DNA from: Jeotgalicoccus marinus DSM 19772
GTDB lineage: Bacteria > Bacillota > Bacilli > Staphylococcales > Salinicoccaceae
Length of the DNA: 64,000 nucleotides
Assembly (NCBI RefSeq): GCF_000425825.1
Contig: NZ_KE384460.1
Span: forward strand, 210,779-274,778
Reading direction: 5' to 3'
The position numbers and the translations under genes were made by a program. Positions 18,004 through 27,748 of this stretch are shown here, piece after piece. Below the pieces are notes generated by a model. That model did no database searches and was not told the origin of the DNA. It saw nothing but the letters and a program-made list of their open reading frames with translations. The stretch's first letter is position 1. Each line of letters opens with the position of its first letter.

Positions 18004-18369
18004 TTAAGCTTCAGCAAGTGCTGTAAGTTCAGTAGAAATTGTTCTGATTTTATTAATTGCATGTTCAACAATACGCTCTGGGAATACTTCATCACTACCG
18101 TATTCGATACCTGTTGGATAGTAATGTTTACCCATGTAAGGATCCATTAATTGAAGTGTGGCATTGTTCGCACCAACGTCACCATCAATTGCGTAACCAG
18201 GAAAACGCAAGTAATAAATTCCTTCAGGAATTTCATATTTATAGTCGAAAGTCATACGTTCATAGTCCCAGCTGCCTCCGAGTACACAACCATTGTGGTT
18301 CATGACTTCTTGCAGTGAGCCCTGTGGAATGACTACTTTTTCAATACCTGAGTTTTCAAAAACCATCAT
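18004..18369 (-). CDS. YugN-like protein
   Basis: About 121 residues with the YugN family patterns GSWDYERMTFDYKYE, GIYYLRFPGYAIDGDVG and GKHYYPTGIEYG. It is a soluble protein of unknown function found in this position in staphylococci. AGGGGG lies just upstream of two adjacent ATG codons (18369 and 18366); either may be the start, and the second has the better spacing. Confidence 0.85.
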   Translation of the reverse strand: MMVFENSGIEKVVIPQGSLQEVMNHNGCVLGGSWDYERMTFDYKYEIPEGIYYLRFPGYAIDGDVGANNATLQLMDPYMGKHYYPTGIEYGSDEVFPERIVEHAINKIRTISTELTALAEA

Positions 18370-18492
18370 TTTGCCCCCTATCATTTTTCCATTACCCTAA
18401 TTTTAATCTATTCCCTATGGACTTGCAAATGGTATTTCTAATATAGTAACAAATGTAACGGTATGATAGAATAGTTTTTGAGAGGTGATTAA

Positions 18493-18930
18493 ATGCAAAC
18501 AATGGTAGATTTTGAAATAATGGATTTGCTCGACTCTCTTAATGAAATGGTCACTGACACTGAGGAATATAATAATTATTGCTACTATAAGAATCTTCTT
18601 GAGACAGACAGTGAAGTCTCACAAATGATTAAAGACTTTGTCATCCTAAAAGAGGATTTTGAAGAAGTGGAACGCTTCGGTAAATATCATCCTGACTTTA
18701 GTACAAAGCGTAGGGAAATTAACCAATTTAAGAAGAATTTAGATATGAACCCTATCGTAATGGAATATCGTCGTGCAGAGTTTCAACTTCAATCTTTACT
18801 TGATGAAGTATTGTTCCATATCGGGCAAGCTGTAAGTCCTCATGCAAATATTGTCAGCAGCAATCCGTTTTTCGCAAATAGTTCTAATAGTGGGTGTGCA
18901 ACCGGCGGAAATTGTAGTTGTGCAAGCTAA
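18493..18930 (+). CDS. ylbF: YlbF/RicF family regulator
   Basis: A 145-residue, mainly helical protein of the YlbF/YmcA family. In Bacillus, YlbF, YmcA and YaaT form a complex that binds iron-sulfur clusters and steers RNase Y cleavage. The C-terminal tail has clustered cysteines (GCATGGNCSCAS), consistent with cluster binding. The start is supported by GAGAGGTGATTAA. The gene stands alone between the yugN-like gene and glpQ and ends at a strong terminator. Confidence 0.88.
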   Translation: MQTMVDFEIMDLLDSLNEMVTDTEEYNNYCYYKNLLETDSEVSQMIKDFVILKEDFEEVERFGKYHPDFSTKRREINQFKKNLDMNPIVMEYRRAEFQLQSLLDEVLFHIGQAVSPHANIVSSNPFFANSSNSGCATGGNCSCAS

Positions 18931-18939
18931 ATATATAAA

Positions 18940-18980
18940 TGATCCCCGTGGAATTTATTTTCCACGGGGATCACTCTTTT
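18940..18980. terminator. Terminator shared by ylbF and glpQ
   Basis: 14-bp GC-rich stem TGATCCCCGTGGAA / TTCCACGGGGATCA between two convergent genes. The right side is followed by CTCTTTT; the other strand has a weaker T-tract. Confidence 0.85.
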
Positions 18981-19900
18981 TAATATCTGTCTTTCATTAA
19001 GTGGTAACTAATATCTGGGTAATCAGTCACAATAGTATGTGCACCTTTTTGAATAAGTTCATCCATCTTGTCCATCTTGTTAATATTCCAGAAACCAACA
19101 GCGATATTTAAACTAGTTAAAAACTCAATGAATTTCTCAGTATCTAGTGGGATACCATTATATTCAGTTGGCAGTTGGAAGGTATCTGCTTTTGGTGTAT
19201 ACATATGACCAAAACCTAGTTTTTGTAAGAAGTAGGCTTTCGATACTTGATCAACACCTGCTCCTAGAGCAATTTTATTGTCTGCGTATAAGTTAAATTG
19301 TTTAATTTGAGAATCATAGAAACTTGTCACAAGAATACGGTCCTCTGCACCAAGCTCCGTAATTAATCGGTAGAGTAGGCTAGGTACCAAACTACCAGCA
19401 TATGTTTCTGGATCATCTTTAATATCTAGGTTAATCAATTTGTCAGGATATTCTTCGATGAGTTCTTTCAATGTTACAATTTTTGCTTTCTCATGATTTC
19501 TGTATGGGTGGTTGCCTTCGACATCTGTGAAATGATATCCGAAATCTAAAGCACGTAAGTCTTCAAGTGTTAGATTGCTGACTTTACCAGCGCCATTAGA
19601 TGTTCTATCAACATATGCATCGTGGAAGACAACGATTTCTTCATCTTTAGTCAGACGAATGTCTATTTCAAAACCTTCGACATTAAATTCTGATGCCTTA
19701 TCAAAAGCGAGTCTAGTATGTTCAGGTCTTAACCCCATACCACCTCGGTGTGCAAAGACATAAGGTGAACGTTTTTTGAAGTATGGTTTGATATCGCGTA
19801 CTGTCACATCAGCAGTCAATTTAGTACTTGCCCATACTCCTAATGTTACCCCAGCTACAACACCAGCAGCTGTCATTAATTTCTTAAAGCAATTTGCCAT
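18980..19900 (-). CDS. glpQ: Glycerophosphodiester phosphodiesterase, membrane-anchored
   Basis: Hydrolyses glycerophosphodiesters to glycerol-3-phosphate and an alcohol. The catalytic HRGG lies near residue 51, the metal ligands in GFEIDIRLTKD and the second histidine in VVFHDAYVDRTSNG. Residues about 8-27 are hydrophobic (signal peptide or anchor), with no lipobox, so it acts outside the membrane. It has 306 residues. A same-family gene occupies this site in S. aureus. AGGTTATATC precedes the ATG. Confidence 0.92.
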   Translation of the reverse strand: MANCFKKLMTAAGVVAGVTLGVWASTKLTADVTVRDIKPYFKKRSPYVFAHRGGMGLRPEHTRLAFDKASEFNVEGFEIDIRLTKDEEIVVFHDAYVDRTSNGAGKVSNLTLEDLRALDFGYHFTDVEGNHPYRNHEKAKIVTLKELIEEYPDKLINLDIKDDPETYAGSLVPSLLYRLITELGAEDRILVTSFYDSQIKQFNLYADNKIALGAGVDQVSKAYFLQKLGFGHMYTPKADTFQLPTEYNGIPLDTEKFIEFLTSLNIAVGFWNINKMDKMDELIQKGAHTIVTDYPDISYHLMKDRY

Positions 19901-19986
19901 GATATAACCTCCATGAGATATTCATTTAAAAAACTCTTGTATAATGTGTTATTATAACCATAAAGATTCAGATAGGTGGTCAGCCA

Positions 19987-20250
19987 ATGATAGTAAAACG
20001 TATCGGAATATATGTTTATTTTAAACAAAATAAATTCATTCGACAATTGAAACGACACGGACATTTAATATATGTTAACAAAGATAAGAAATACGCCTTA
20101 ATTTACGTCAATGAAGATAAGCTTGAAAACACCCTAATCGAACTCGGTAAATTAAAATTTGTTACAGATATTACAACATCCGAATATCATAATATTAGCC
20201 GAGAATACAGCAGTGAAGACTATGAAGAGAAAGATTATCGAGTCATTTAA
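19987..20250 (+). CDS. ylbG: YlbG-type protein (DUF2129)
   Basis: An 87-residue soluble protein with the family start (VKRIGIYVYFKQNKFIRQLKRHG), then YVNKDKKYALIYVNED and an acidic/basic tail. Its function is unknown, and it is conserved beside rsmD-coaD in Bacillales. AGGTGG lies just upstream of the ATG. Its stop codon overlaps the convergent neighbour's stop by four bases. Confidence 0.88.
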   Translation: MIVKRIGIYVYFKQNKFIRQLKRHGHLIYVNKDKKYALIYVNEDKLENTLIELGKLKFVTDITTSEYHNISREYSSEDYEEKDYRVI

Positions 20251-20618
20251 GTCATCGGTAAGAGTAAATGATTGAGCCTCAATAGACCAGTTAAATACTG
20301 ATAAAATTGTTCTTGTTCATAGAAATCTTCAGGTGATTGTGTTTTTATCTCAATCACATTGATGTTATTATCATCACACCATGATTTTATAAGTTCATAT
20401 TTTTTACCTGCACCTGCTTCATATTTGATGCCATTGTAAATTGTGTAGACTGCTTGCACATTTTGTTCTACAGGTTTCATAATGAGTAAAAAACTTGCAG
20501 GTGATTTGTCATTGTAGCAAAATACTGCATGTTCTACACGTTGGTGATTATATTCGATGAGGGCATGTAACTCAAATATTTCACGGTAGCCTTCTCCCAT
20601 CGTTATAAATTTTTGCAT
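20247..20618 (-). CDS. Uncharacterised protein, conserved-looking position
   Basis: A 123-residue soluble protein beginning MQKFITMGEGYREIFELHALIE; AGGAG lies 8 nt before the ATG at 20618. There is no signal, membrane helix or recognisable catalytic motif. I cannot name the family with certainty; a similar-sized hypothetical gene lies between ylbG and rsmD in staphylococci, sometimes mislabelled as a methylthioribose kinase, and no kinase motif is visible here. It is convergent with ylbG and divergent from rsmD. Confidence 0.7.
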   Translation of the reverse strand: MQKFITMGEGYREIFELHALIEYNHQRVEHAVFCYNDKSPASFLLIMKPVEQNVQAVYTIYNGIKYEAGAGKKYELIKSWCDDNNINVIEIKTQSPEDFYEQEQFYQYLTGLLRLNHLLLPMT

Positions 20619-20677
20619 ATCATCAACTCCTATCAAGTATTTTATATGAGTAGGCTAGTAATTGAAAGGGCAGACAG

Positions 20678-21217
20678 ATGAGAATAATAAGCGGTAAATA
20701 TAAGTCAAAAAAAATAAACACACTTAAGTCTAGTGATACACGACCAACAAGTGACAAGGTTAGAGAAAGTATTTTTAGTATGCTTGGAGTAGTAGAAGGA
20801 GATGTTTTAGACCTATTCGGTGGTACTGGTGCACTAGCAATTGAAGCAATAAGCCGCGGAGGAACCTCTGCAATGATTATAGACGGTGCAAAGGATGCAA
20901 TTCGTATAATCAGAGAAAACACCGATAGTATTGAGGAACCTATTGAAATATATAGAAATGACTATAGAAGAGCACTGAAGGCGATGAGTAAAAGAGAGAA
21001 AAGTTTTAATCTAATATTTCTAGATCCACCATATAGAAAGAAATTAGTGGATAAGAGCTTAGAGATAATTAAGTCAGAAAGTTTACTCAAACCCAACGGT
21101 AGAATTGTCGTTGAAACTTCTGCTGACGAAACTGTGAATATTGATGGCTTCAAACAAATTAAAACACACACTTACGGCACCATAAAAGTACAATTACTCG
21201 AATTGGACAATCATTAG
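20678..21217 (+). CDS. rsmD: 16S rRNA (guanine-966 N2) methyltransferase
   Basis: SAM-dependent methyltransferase acting on 16S rRNA G966. It begins MRIISGKYKSKKI, followed by RPTSDKVRESIFSML, the SAM-binding loop DLFGGTGALAIEA (about residues 44-56) and the catalytic DPPYRK (about residues 113-118). It has 179 residues, the usual length. It is 9 nt upstream of coaD with AGGAGG between them, the standard pairing in Bacillales. Confidence 0.95.
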   Translation: MRIISGKYKSKKINTLKSSDTRPTSDKVRESIFSMLGVVEGDVLDLFGGTGALAIEAISRGGTSAMIIDGAKDAIRIIRENTDSIEEPIEIYRNDYRRALKAMSKREKSFNLIFLDPPYRKKLVDKSLEIIKSESLLKPNGRIVVETSADETVNIDGFKQIKTHTYGTIKVQLLELDNH

Positions 21218-22838
<1,621 letters not shown>

Positions 22839-22915
22839 ACAAAACCCCCCGGAAAATGTTATACTTAGTGTACCAAAATATTGAGCATTTAATAGTGATT
22901 TGTTAAGAAATAAAC

Positions 22916-22944
22916 TTGACACTTTTTCTTTATAATTGTACAAT
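22916..22944 (+). promoter_or_regulatory. Promoter of yceD-rpmF
   Basis: Perfect -35 TTGACA (22916-22921), 17-bp spacer, -10 TACAAT (22939-22944). This is among the best consensus promoters in the window, fitting a ribosomal protein unit. Confidence 0.8.
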
Positions 22945-22974
22945 ATCTGTTGTGCTCATAAGAGGTGGAATTAT

Positions 22975-23490
22975 ATGAAATGGTCACTTTCCCAGTTAAG
23001 AAAGTATACCAATGACAAATTCACTTTTAATGAAACTGTCCAAATAGACAAGTTGTATGATCGAGAAGACATATTAGCGATTGAAGATATAAATGTATCT
23101 GCTAGTATGCTTATAGGGACTCAACGTATAAACGTTGATTTACTTATATCTGCCACTGTTAAGATGATCGACAGTCGGACTGGTAAAGTAGTAGATTACC
23201 CGCTTGAAGTACAATCCGTTGAAGTGTTCGATGAGAACCTTGATGATGAGGAAATTGAAGATGACAATCTACACGCAGTCGATCATACGATTGACTTAGA
23301 ACCGATTGTTAGAGAATTAATTATCGTCAATTTACCGACAGTTTATACTGAGAGTGATGAACTACCCGGGTCATCAGGCGCAAGTGGTTGGACAGTACTA
23401 GAGGAAGCGGAGGCTGACAGTGAAAAACCTGCAGTTGATCCGAGATTACAAAAACTAGAAGCTTTAAAGCTGAACGATGAGGAGGAATAA
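22975..23490 (+). CDS. yceD: YceD family protein (DUF177)
   Basis: A 171-residue acidic protein starting [18 protein letters not shown]; the ATG at 22975 follows AGAGGTGG. The core is a beta-rich region ([28 protein letters not shown]), then a very acidic stretch and the conserved-looking [13 protein letters not shown] end. DUF177 proteins precede rpmF almost universally and are linked to 23S rRNA accumulation in other organisms. The gene lies two bases ahead of rpmF. Confidence 0.9.
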   Translation: MKWSLSQLRKYTNDKFTFNETVQIDKLYDREDILAIEDINVSASMLIGTQRINVDLLISATVKMIDSRTGKVVDYPLEVQSVEVFDENLDDEEIEDDNLHAVDHTIDLEPIVRELIIVNLPTVYTESDELPGSSGASGWTVLEEAEADSEKPAVDPRLQKLEALKLNDEEE

Positions 23491-23492
23491 TA

Positions 23493-23666
23493 ATGGCAGT
23501 ACCTAAAAGAAGAACTTCTAAAACACGTAAAAATAAACGCCGTTCACACATGAGAATTTCAATGCCAGGTATGGTAGAATGTCCAAACTGTGGTGAGGCT
23601 AAATTAGCACACCGCGTATGTAAAGAGTGTGGCAGCTACAAAGGTGAAGAAGTCGTAGCTAACTAA
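23493..23666 (+). CDS. rpmF: 50S ribosomal protein L32, zinc-binding form
   Basis: 57 residues beginning [18 protein letters not shown], the L32 signature. Two CxxC pairs (Cys 30, 33, 43, 46) form the zinc ribbon, so this is the zinc-dependent paralogue type. The ribosome site GAGGAGG lies within the end of yceD. A strong terminator follows within 10 nt. This gene is short but unambiguous. Confidence 0.98.
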   Translation: MAVPKRRTSKTRKNKRRSHMRISMPGMVECPNCGEAKLAHRVCKECGSYKGEEVVAN

Positions 23667-23674
23667 GATAAGTT

Positions 23675-23718
23675 AAAAAAAGACCTGGAAATCAATTAAG
23701 ATTTCCAGGTCTTTTTTT
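23675..23718. terminator. Bidirectional terminator after rpmF
   Basis: 18-bp stem AAAAAAAGACCTGGAAAT / ATTTCCAGGTCTTTTTTT with an 8-nt loop, serving rpmF and the convergent GNAT gene. Confidence 0.93.
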
Positions 23719-24169
23719 ATTGTGGGTACCACATTAGAGATTCGTCTGCTAGATCACGTTCAATATCGTAATCGTGCCCTTGAAAGTTATGTTTTTCGAA
23801 GAACTTTCTAGAGTTTTCAAAACGACTAATTGCTTTAATTGGTAAATTAAAAGACTTAGCGTAGTCAATCATAGCACTTCCAAAACCACGACCCTGGTAT
23901 TTTTCAAGAACCTCTAATTTCCAAATTACCAGGTAGTCACTCGTATCTTCATCTATTGGATGATCAGTATCTTCACGGCGATATAAACACATAAGCGCTG
24001 CTAGCTCATCACCCTGGTAAATACCGTAGAATGGTGAGTCGATATTCGCGTCGATTACATTAGCTTCAAGCTCATTCATCATATGTAATTCCTGAGAACC
24101 ATATTCTCTAAATTTCTTAAACTCTTCCGCTGTTTTGTAGTTGATTGCTAAATTATTTACTTTTACCAT
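23717..24169 (-). CDS. GNAT family N-acetyltransferase (YlbP position)
   Basis: A 150-residue acetyltransferase with the acetyl-CoA binding loop EKYQGRGFGSAMIDYAKS (about residues 93-110) and the usual C-terminal SRFENSRKFFEKHNF. The substrate is unknown. Position beside rpmF matches Bacillus YlbP and its staphylococcal counterpart. AAAAGGGGCG lies upstream of the ATG. It is followed directly by the shared terminator. Confidence 0.88.
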   Translation of the reverse strand: MVKVNNLAINYKTAEEFKKFREYGSQELHMMNELEANVIDANIDSPFYGIYQGDELAALMCLYRREDTDHPIDEDTSDYLVIWKLEVLEKYQGRGFGSAMIDYAKSFNLPIKAISRFENSRKFFEKHNFQGHDYDIERDLADESLMWYPQ

Positions 24170-24282
24170 TTTTAAAACGCCCCTTTTCTCTTAAGTATAT
24201 TCATAATTTTTAAGCCGTTCAATTGTTTTATATTTAAATAAATTTTATACTTTTAATAACGATATGTTGAGGAGAAATATAT

Positions 24283-25848
24283 ATGCGATTTGAGACTGTA
24301 GATCAAGCTGTAAAAGCAGCTGGTAATAAAGACAAGAAACAATTTTATAGTAGTTTATCGTACAATAAAAATGATATAGATACCATTTTTGATAGCCCCA
24401 ACCATGCACACACAGAAGCACTAGCTGATCTTATTGAAGCCGATATGGCACAGTACGGTTTAAGCGATGCTCAAAGGGGTAACCTAAAGCGCCTTAGAGA
24501 AGGCAGAAAAGTTGTTATCGGTGGTCAACAGGCTGGTTTATTTATGAGTCCATCATATATCATACATAAAATTATTTCACTCTTAATTGTAACTAATGAG
24601 TTAAACACAGTGCATAACAAAGAAGCTGTACCCGTTTTTTGGGTTGCTGGTGAAGACCATGATTTTGAAGAAGTGAATCATACTTTTGTTTACGACAGTT
24701 ACTACAGAAGACGGGTTAAAATTTCCTATAAACCAAACTTGAGTGTACCGATGAGTGTGGGTTTCTATGAGTATGATAAGAATGCGATGAAGGAAAGTTT
24801 GAATAAACTAGTGGCTTACCTAGGTGATTCGACTTATGTAACTGAATTAAAAGAGTCGGTCAGTCATCAAATAGAGCGATGTACAAGCTGGACTGAACTT
24901 TTTCATTCACTGGTACATGAAACCTTTAAATCGCATGGACTTATCATTTTTAATTCACATCTAAAAGCAGTAAGAGAATTGGAGAAACCGATTCTTAAAA
25001 AGATGTTTAAAAATCATCAAGCGATAGATTTAGCATTTAAAGATGGGCAGAAGCAGTATAATGAAGCAATGAAAACGGCGCCGGTTATTAATACAGAAAC
25101 GACAGTTCATTTGTTTGGTAATGCAGATACTGAACGTGAATTACTCCTCTATAAAGACGGGTCTTATCACTTAGGTGGTAAGACATATAGCCATGATGAG
25201 GTACTCGCTTTAATCGAAGAGAAACCTGAAAGTTTTTCCAACAATGTCGTCACTCGACCACTAATGCAAGAAGCATTGTTTAATACTGCTGTGTTTTTAG
25301 GCGGGGGAGCAGAGGTTAAGTACTGGGGTGAAATTCACAAAACCTTTGAGGTCATGGATTTACAGATGCCCATAGTTCTAAAACGTATGGAATTTGTTTA
25401 CCTGGATGAACGGATTCAAAAGTTACTAAATAAGTATGAACTCAACTTTGACGATGCACTCGTTCAGAACATCAATGAATTAAAACGTACTTTAATTGAT
25501 AATCACACTGATGAAGCACTTTTAAAAGAAGTAGATCATATTAAAGAAACGATAGACGAAGCTTTTGAAGTCTTATACAAAAAGAAGGATGAGTATTTCA
25601 ATAGTCAGTTAATCGACAGCAATAAGAAACAACATCAACTACAGCTGGATTACTTAAAGAACAGATATAATATTGAAATTAAACGTTCATTAAGGCAAGA
25701 TCTCCACAATCTTGAAGAATTGAGTGAAAAATTATTCCCAAATGATGTGCTTCAAGAACGTATCTACCACCCATGGCAATTATCTGCTGAATTATGGGAT
25801 TACTCCCCACTTTCTTACACGGAAAATTTAGTCATAATAAAAAAATAA
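24283..25848 (+). CDS. bshC: Bacillithiol synthesis cysteine-adding enzyme
   Basis: Adds cysteine to glucosaminyl-malate, the last step of bacillithiol synthesis in Firmicutes. It has 521 residues. Family patterns are VVIGGQQAGLFMSPSYIIHK (about residues 75-94), FWVAGEDHDFEEVNH, AVFLGGGAEVKYWGE and HPWQLSAELWDYSPLSYTENL at the end. The N-terminal two-thirds is a Rossmann-like fold and residues about 370-490 form a coiled coil. It immediately precedes mraZ, the usual Bacillales neighbourhood. AGGAG lies before the ATG. Confidence 0.93.
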   Translation: MRFETVDQAVKAAGNKDKKQFYSSLSYNKNDIDTIFDSPNHAHTEALADLIEADMAQYGLSDAQRGNLKRLREGRKVVIGGQQAGLFMSPSYIIHKIISLLIVTNELNTVHNKEAVPVFWVAGEDHDFEEVNHTFVYDSYYRRRVKISYKPNLSVPMSVGFYEYDKNAMKESLNKLVAYLGDSTYVTELKESVSHQIERCTSWTELFHSLVHETFKSHGLIIFNSHLKAVRELEKPILKKMFKNHQAIDLAFKDGQKQYNEAMKTAPVINTETTVHLFGNADTERELLLYKDGSYHLGGKTYSHDEVLALIEEKPESFSNNVVTRPLMQEALFNTAVFLGGGAEVKYWGEIHKTFEVMDLQMPIVLKRMEFVYLDERIQKLLNKYELNFDDALVQNINELKRTLIDNHTDEALLKEVDHIKETIDEAFEVLYKKKDEYFNSQLIDSNKKQHQLQLDYLKNRYNIEIKRSLRQDLHNLEELSEKLFPNDVLQERIYHPWQLSAELWDYSPLSYTENLVIIKK

Positions 25849-25862
25849 AAAGGCTCTATATC

Positions 25863-25896
25863 AAGCGATTTCTTTTAATAAGGGAATCGCTTTTTA
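25863..25896 (+). terminator. Probable terminator of bshC
   Basis: AAGCGATT (25863-25870) pairs with AATCGCTT (25885-25892), then a short T-tract. The loop of 14 nt is large, so strength is uncertain. Confidence 0.65.
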
Positions 25897-25932
25897 ATTT
25901 TGCAATATTTTTTTGGATTCTTTTTTATAAAT

Positions 25933-25957
25933 TGTGGAGGATTGTGGGGAGATGTGG
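25933..25957 (+). promoter_or_regulatory. MraZ operator: three TGTGG repeats with 10-bp period
   Basis: TGTGG occurs at 25933, 25943 and 25953, exactly one helical turn apart and ending 29 bp before the mraZ start. MraZ proteins bind tandem GTGG/TGGG-type repeats of this spacing upstream of their own operon, so autoregulation of the division cluster is expected. A possible -10 (TATAAA, 25926-25931) lies just in front. Confidence 0.82.
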
Positions 25958-25986
25958 TAAATTAAATGTATAGCGGGGTGAGATAT

Positions 25987-26418
25987 ATGTTCATGGGTGA
26001 ATATAAACATAATTTAGATACTAAGGGACGCATCATTGTGCCGAGTAAATTCAGAGATTTGCTCAGTGAACAATTCGTCATTACCCGCGGTTTGGACCGT
26101 TGTCTTTTCGCATATACGATGGATGAATGGAGCCGAATCGAAGAAAAACTAAAAACTCTACCACTCACTAAAAAAGACGCTAGAAAATTTACGAGATTAT
26201 TCTTCTCAGGTGCCACAAACGTAGAAATCGACAAGCAAGGACGTATTAATATACCGCAGAATCTAAGAGACTATGCTGGTCTTTCGAAGGATTGCACGGT
26301 TATTGGCGTATCGAGTCGCATTGAAATTTGGGACACGGAATCTTGGGAAGATTTTTATACAGAATCTGAAGATAACTTTGAAGAAATAGCAGAAGACTTA
26401 ATCGATTTTGACCTTTAG
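25987..26418 (+). CDS. mraZ: Transcriptional regulator MraZ
   Basis: 143-residue AbrB-fold regulator of the division and cell wall cluster. The two DNA-binding repeats are visible: [20 protein letters not shown] (residues 4-23) and [17 protein letters not shown] (residues about 79-95). The ATG at 25987 gives the standard MFMGEY start and follows GGGGTGAG; the in-frame ATG at 25966 is too close to the operator. It is first in the cluster with rsmH. Confidence 0.96.
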   Translation: MFMGEYKHNLDTKGRIIVPSKFRDLLSEQFVITRGLDRCLFAYTMDEWSRIEEKLKTLPLTKKDARKFTRLFFSGATNVEIDKQGRINIPQNLRDYAGLSKDCTVIGVSSRIEIWDTESWEDFYTESEDNFEEIAEDLIDFDL

Positions 26419-26429
26419 GATGTGACACT

Positions 26430-27359
26430 TTGTTTAATCATACTTCAGTTTTACTAAAAGAAACGGTCGACGGTTTAAATATTAAACCGGACGGTATATA
26501 TGTGGATGCCACACTTGGTGGGGGCGGACATACTGCTTATCTTATGTCCCAACTGGACACTGGACACATTTATGCTTTTGACCAAGACATTACAGCAATT
26601 GAAAATGCGAGTAAGAAATTTGAAGGGTCAAACAAGGTGACTTTAATACACACAAACTTTGAAAATCTAACTTCAGCACTAAAGGAATATGGTGTCACAA
26701 CGGTCGATGGTATTTTGTACGATCTAGGCGTATCTAGTCCACAACTTGATGTCACAGAACGTGGCTTTAGCCATTCAAAAACAGCACGTTTAGATATGCG
26801 GATGGATCAATCACAAGACCTCGATGCCTATGAAATTGTCAATCACTATTCTTACCAAGAATTAGTCAGCATATTCTTTCGCTATGGTGAAGAAAAGTTT
26901 TCAAAAAAAATTGCTAGAGAAATAGAACGCCTTAGAGAGATTCAACCTATAGAAACAACGACAGAATTATCAGAGATTATAAAATCTCAAATTCCAGCGA
27001 AGTTTAGACGAACAGGCGGGCACCCAGCAAAAAGAATATTCCAAGCTTTAAGAATTGCTGTCAATGATGAACTTGGAGTATTTGAACGTTCTCTTGAACA
27101 GGCGATTGACTTATTAAAAAAAGGCGGACGTGTCTCGGTAATAACCTTCCACTCATTGGAAGATAGAATTTGTAAACAAATGTTTGTCGAATATGAAAAA
27201 GGCCCAGAACTTCCAAAGAATATGCCGATTATTCCTGAAGGATACGTGCCTTCCTTAAAAAGAGTGAATAGAAAGCCGATTACTGCACAAGGTGAAGGTT
27301 TAGAAAATAATCCACGCGCACGCAGTGCAAAACTTCGGATTGCTGAGAAACAAGTATAG
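26430..27359 (+). CDS. rsmH: 16S rRNA (cytosine-1402 N4) methyltransferase
   Basis: SAM-dependent rRNA methyltransferase, always next to mraZ. The SAM loop is [15 protein letters not shown] (about residues 24-38), followed by [19 protein letters not shown] and [11 protein letters not shown]. It has 309 residues. The start is TTG at 26430 (giving [11 protein letters not shown]), with AGGATGTG upstream. It precedes ftsL by 11 nt. Confidence 0.96.
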   Translation: MFNHTSVLLKETVDGLNIKPDGIYVDATLGGGGHTAYLMSQLDTGHIYAFDQDITAIENASKKFEGSNKVTLIHTNFENLTSALKEYGVTTVDGILYDLGVSSPQLDVTERGFSHSKTARLDMRMDQSQDLDAYEIVNHYSYQELVSIFFRYGEEKFSKKIAREIERLREIQPIETTTELSEIIKSQIPAKFRRTGGHPAKRIFQALRIAVNDELGVFERSLEQAIDLLKKGGRVSVITFHSLEDRICKQMFVEYEKGPELPKNMPIIPEGYVPSLKRVNRKPITAQGEGLENNPRARSAKLRIAEKQV

Positions 27360-27370
27360 GAAGTGTTGAC

Positions 27371-27748
27371 ATGGTAGTAGAAAGATATACTGAAGTCCAT
27401 CCATCCCCTAAGACGACCAGACGCCAGGAGAGCCAAACACATATAAGAAAAAAGGCTAAAGTCGTCGGCATAAAACGATTTGAAATGGCAGTATACATAA
27501 CGCTAGTTGTTCTGATTGCAGCAGCCTCAGTGTATGTGCTATCTTTAAAAATGGAAGCTCACAACTACCAAAATGAAAAATCATCAATAGAACAATCCAT
27601 CTCTGTAAAAGATGGTGAAATTAGTGAATTACAAACTGAAGTCACTTATCTTGCTTCCTACGATCGCATATATGAAAAAGCTCAAGAATTGGGCTTAGAT
27701 CTGAACAATAGCAATGTAAAGGTTGTAGAAAAGTATGGTCAAGAATAA
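27371..27748 (+). CDS. ftsL: Cell division protein FtsL
   Basis: Bitopic divisome protein of 125 residues: a basic cytosolic N-terminus (residues 1-37), one membrane helix (about 38-58) and an extracellular coiled coil ending QELGLDLNNSNVKVVEKYGQE. It works with DivIB and DivIC to activate septal wall synthesis. AGGAAGTG precedes the ATG. Its 3' end overlaps the pbp1 start by 14 nt. Confidence 0.9.
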   Translation: MVVERYTEVHPSPKTTRRQESQTHIRKKAKVVGIKRFEMAVYITLVVLIAAASVYVLSLKMEAHNYQNEKSSIEQSISVKDGEISELQTEVTYLASYDRIYEKAQELGLDLNNSNVKVVEKYGQE

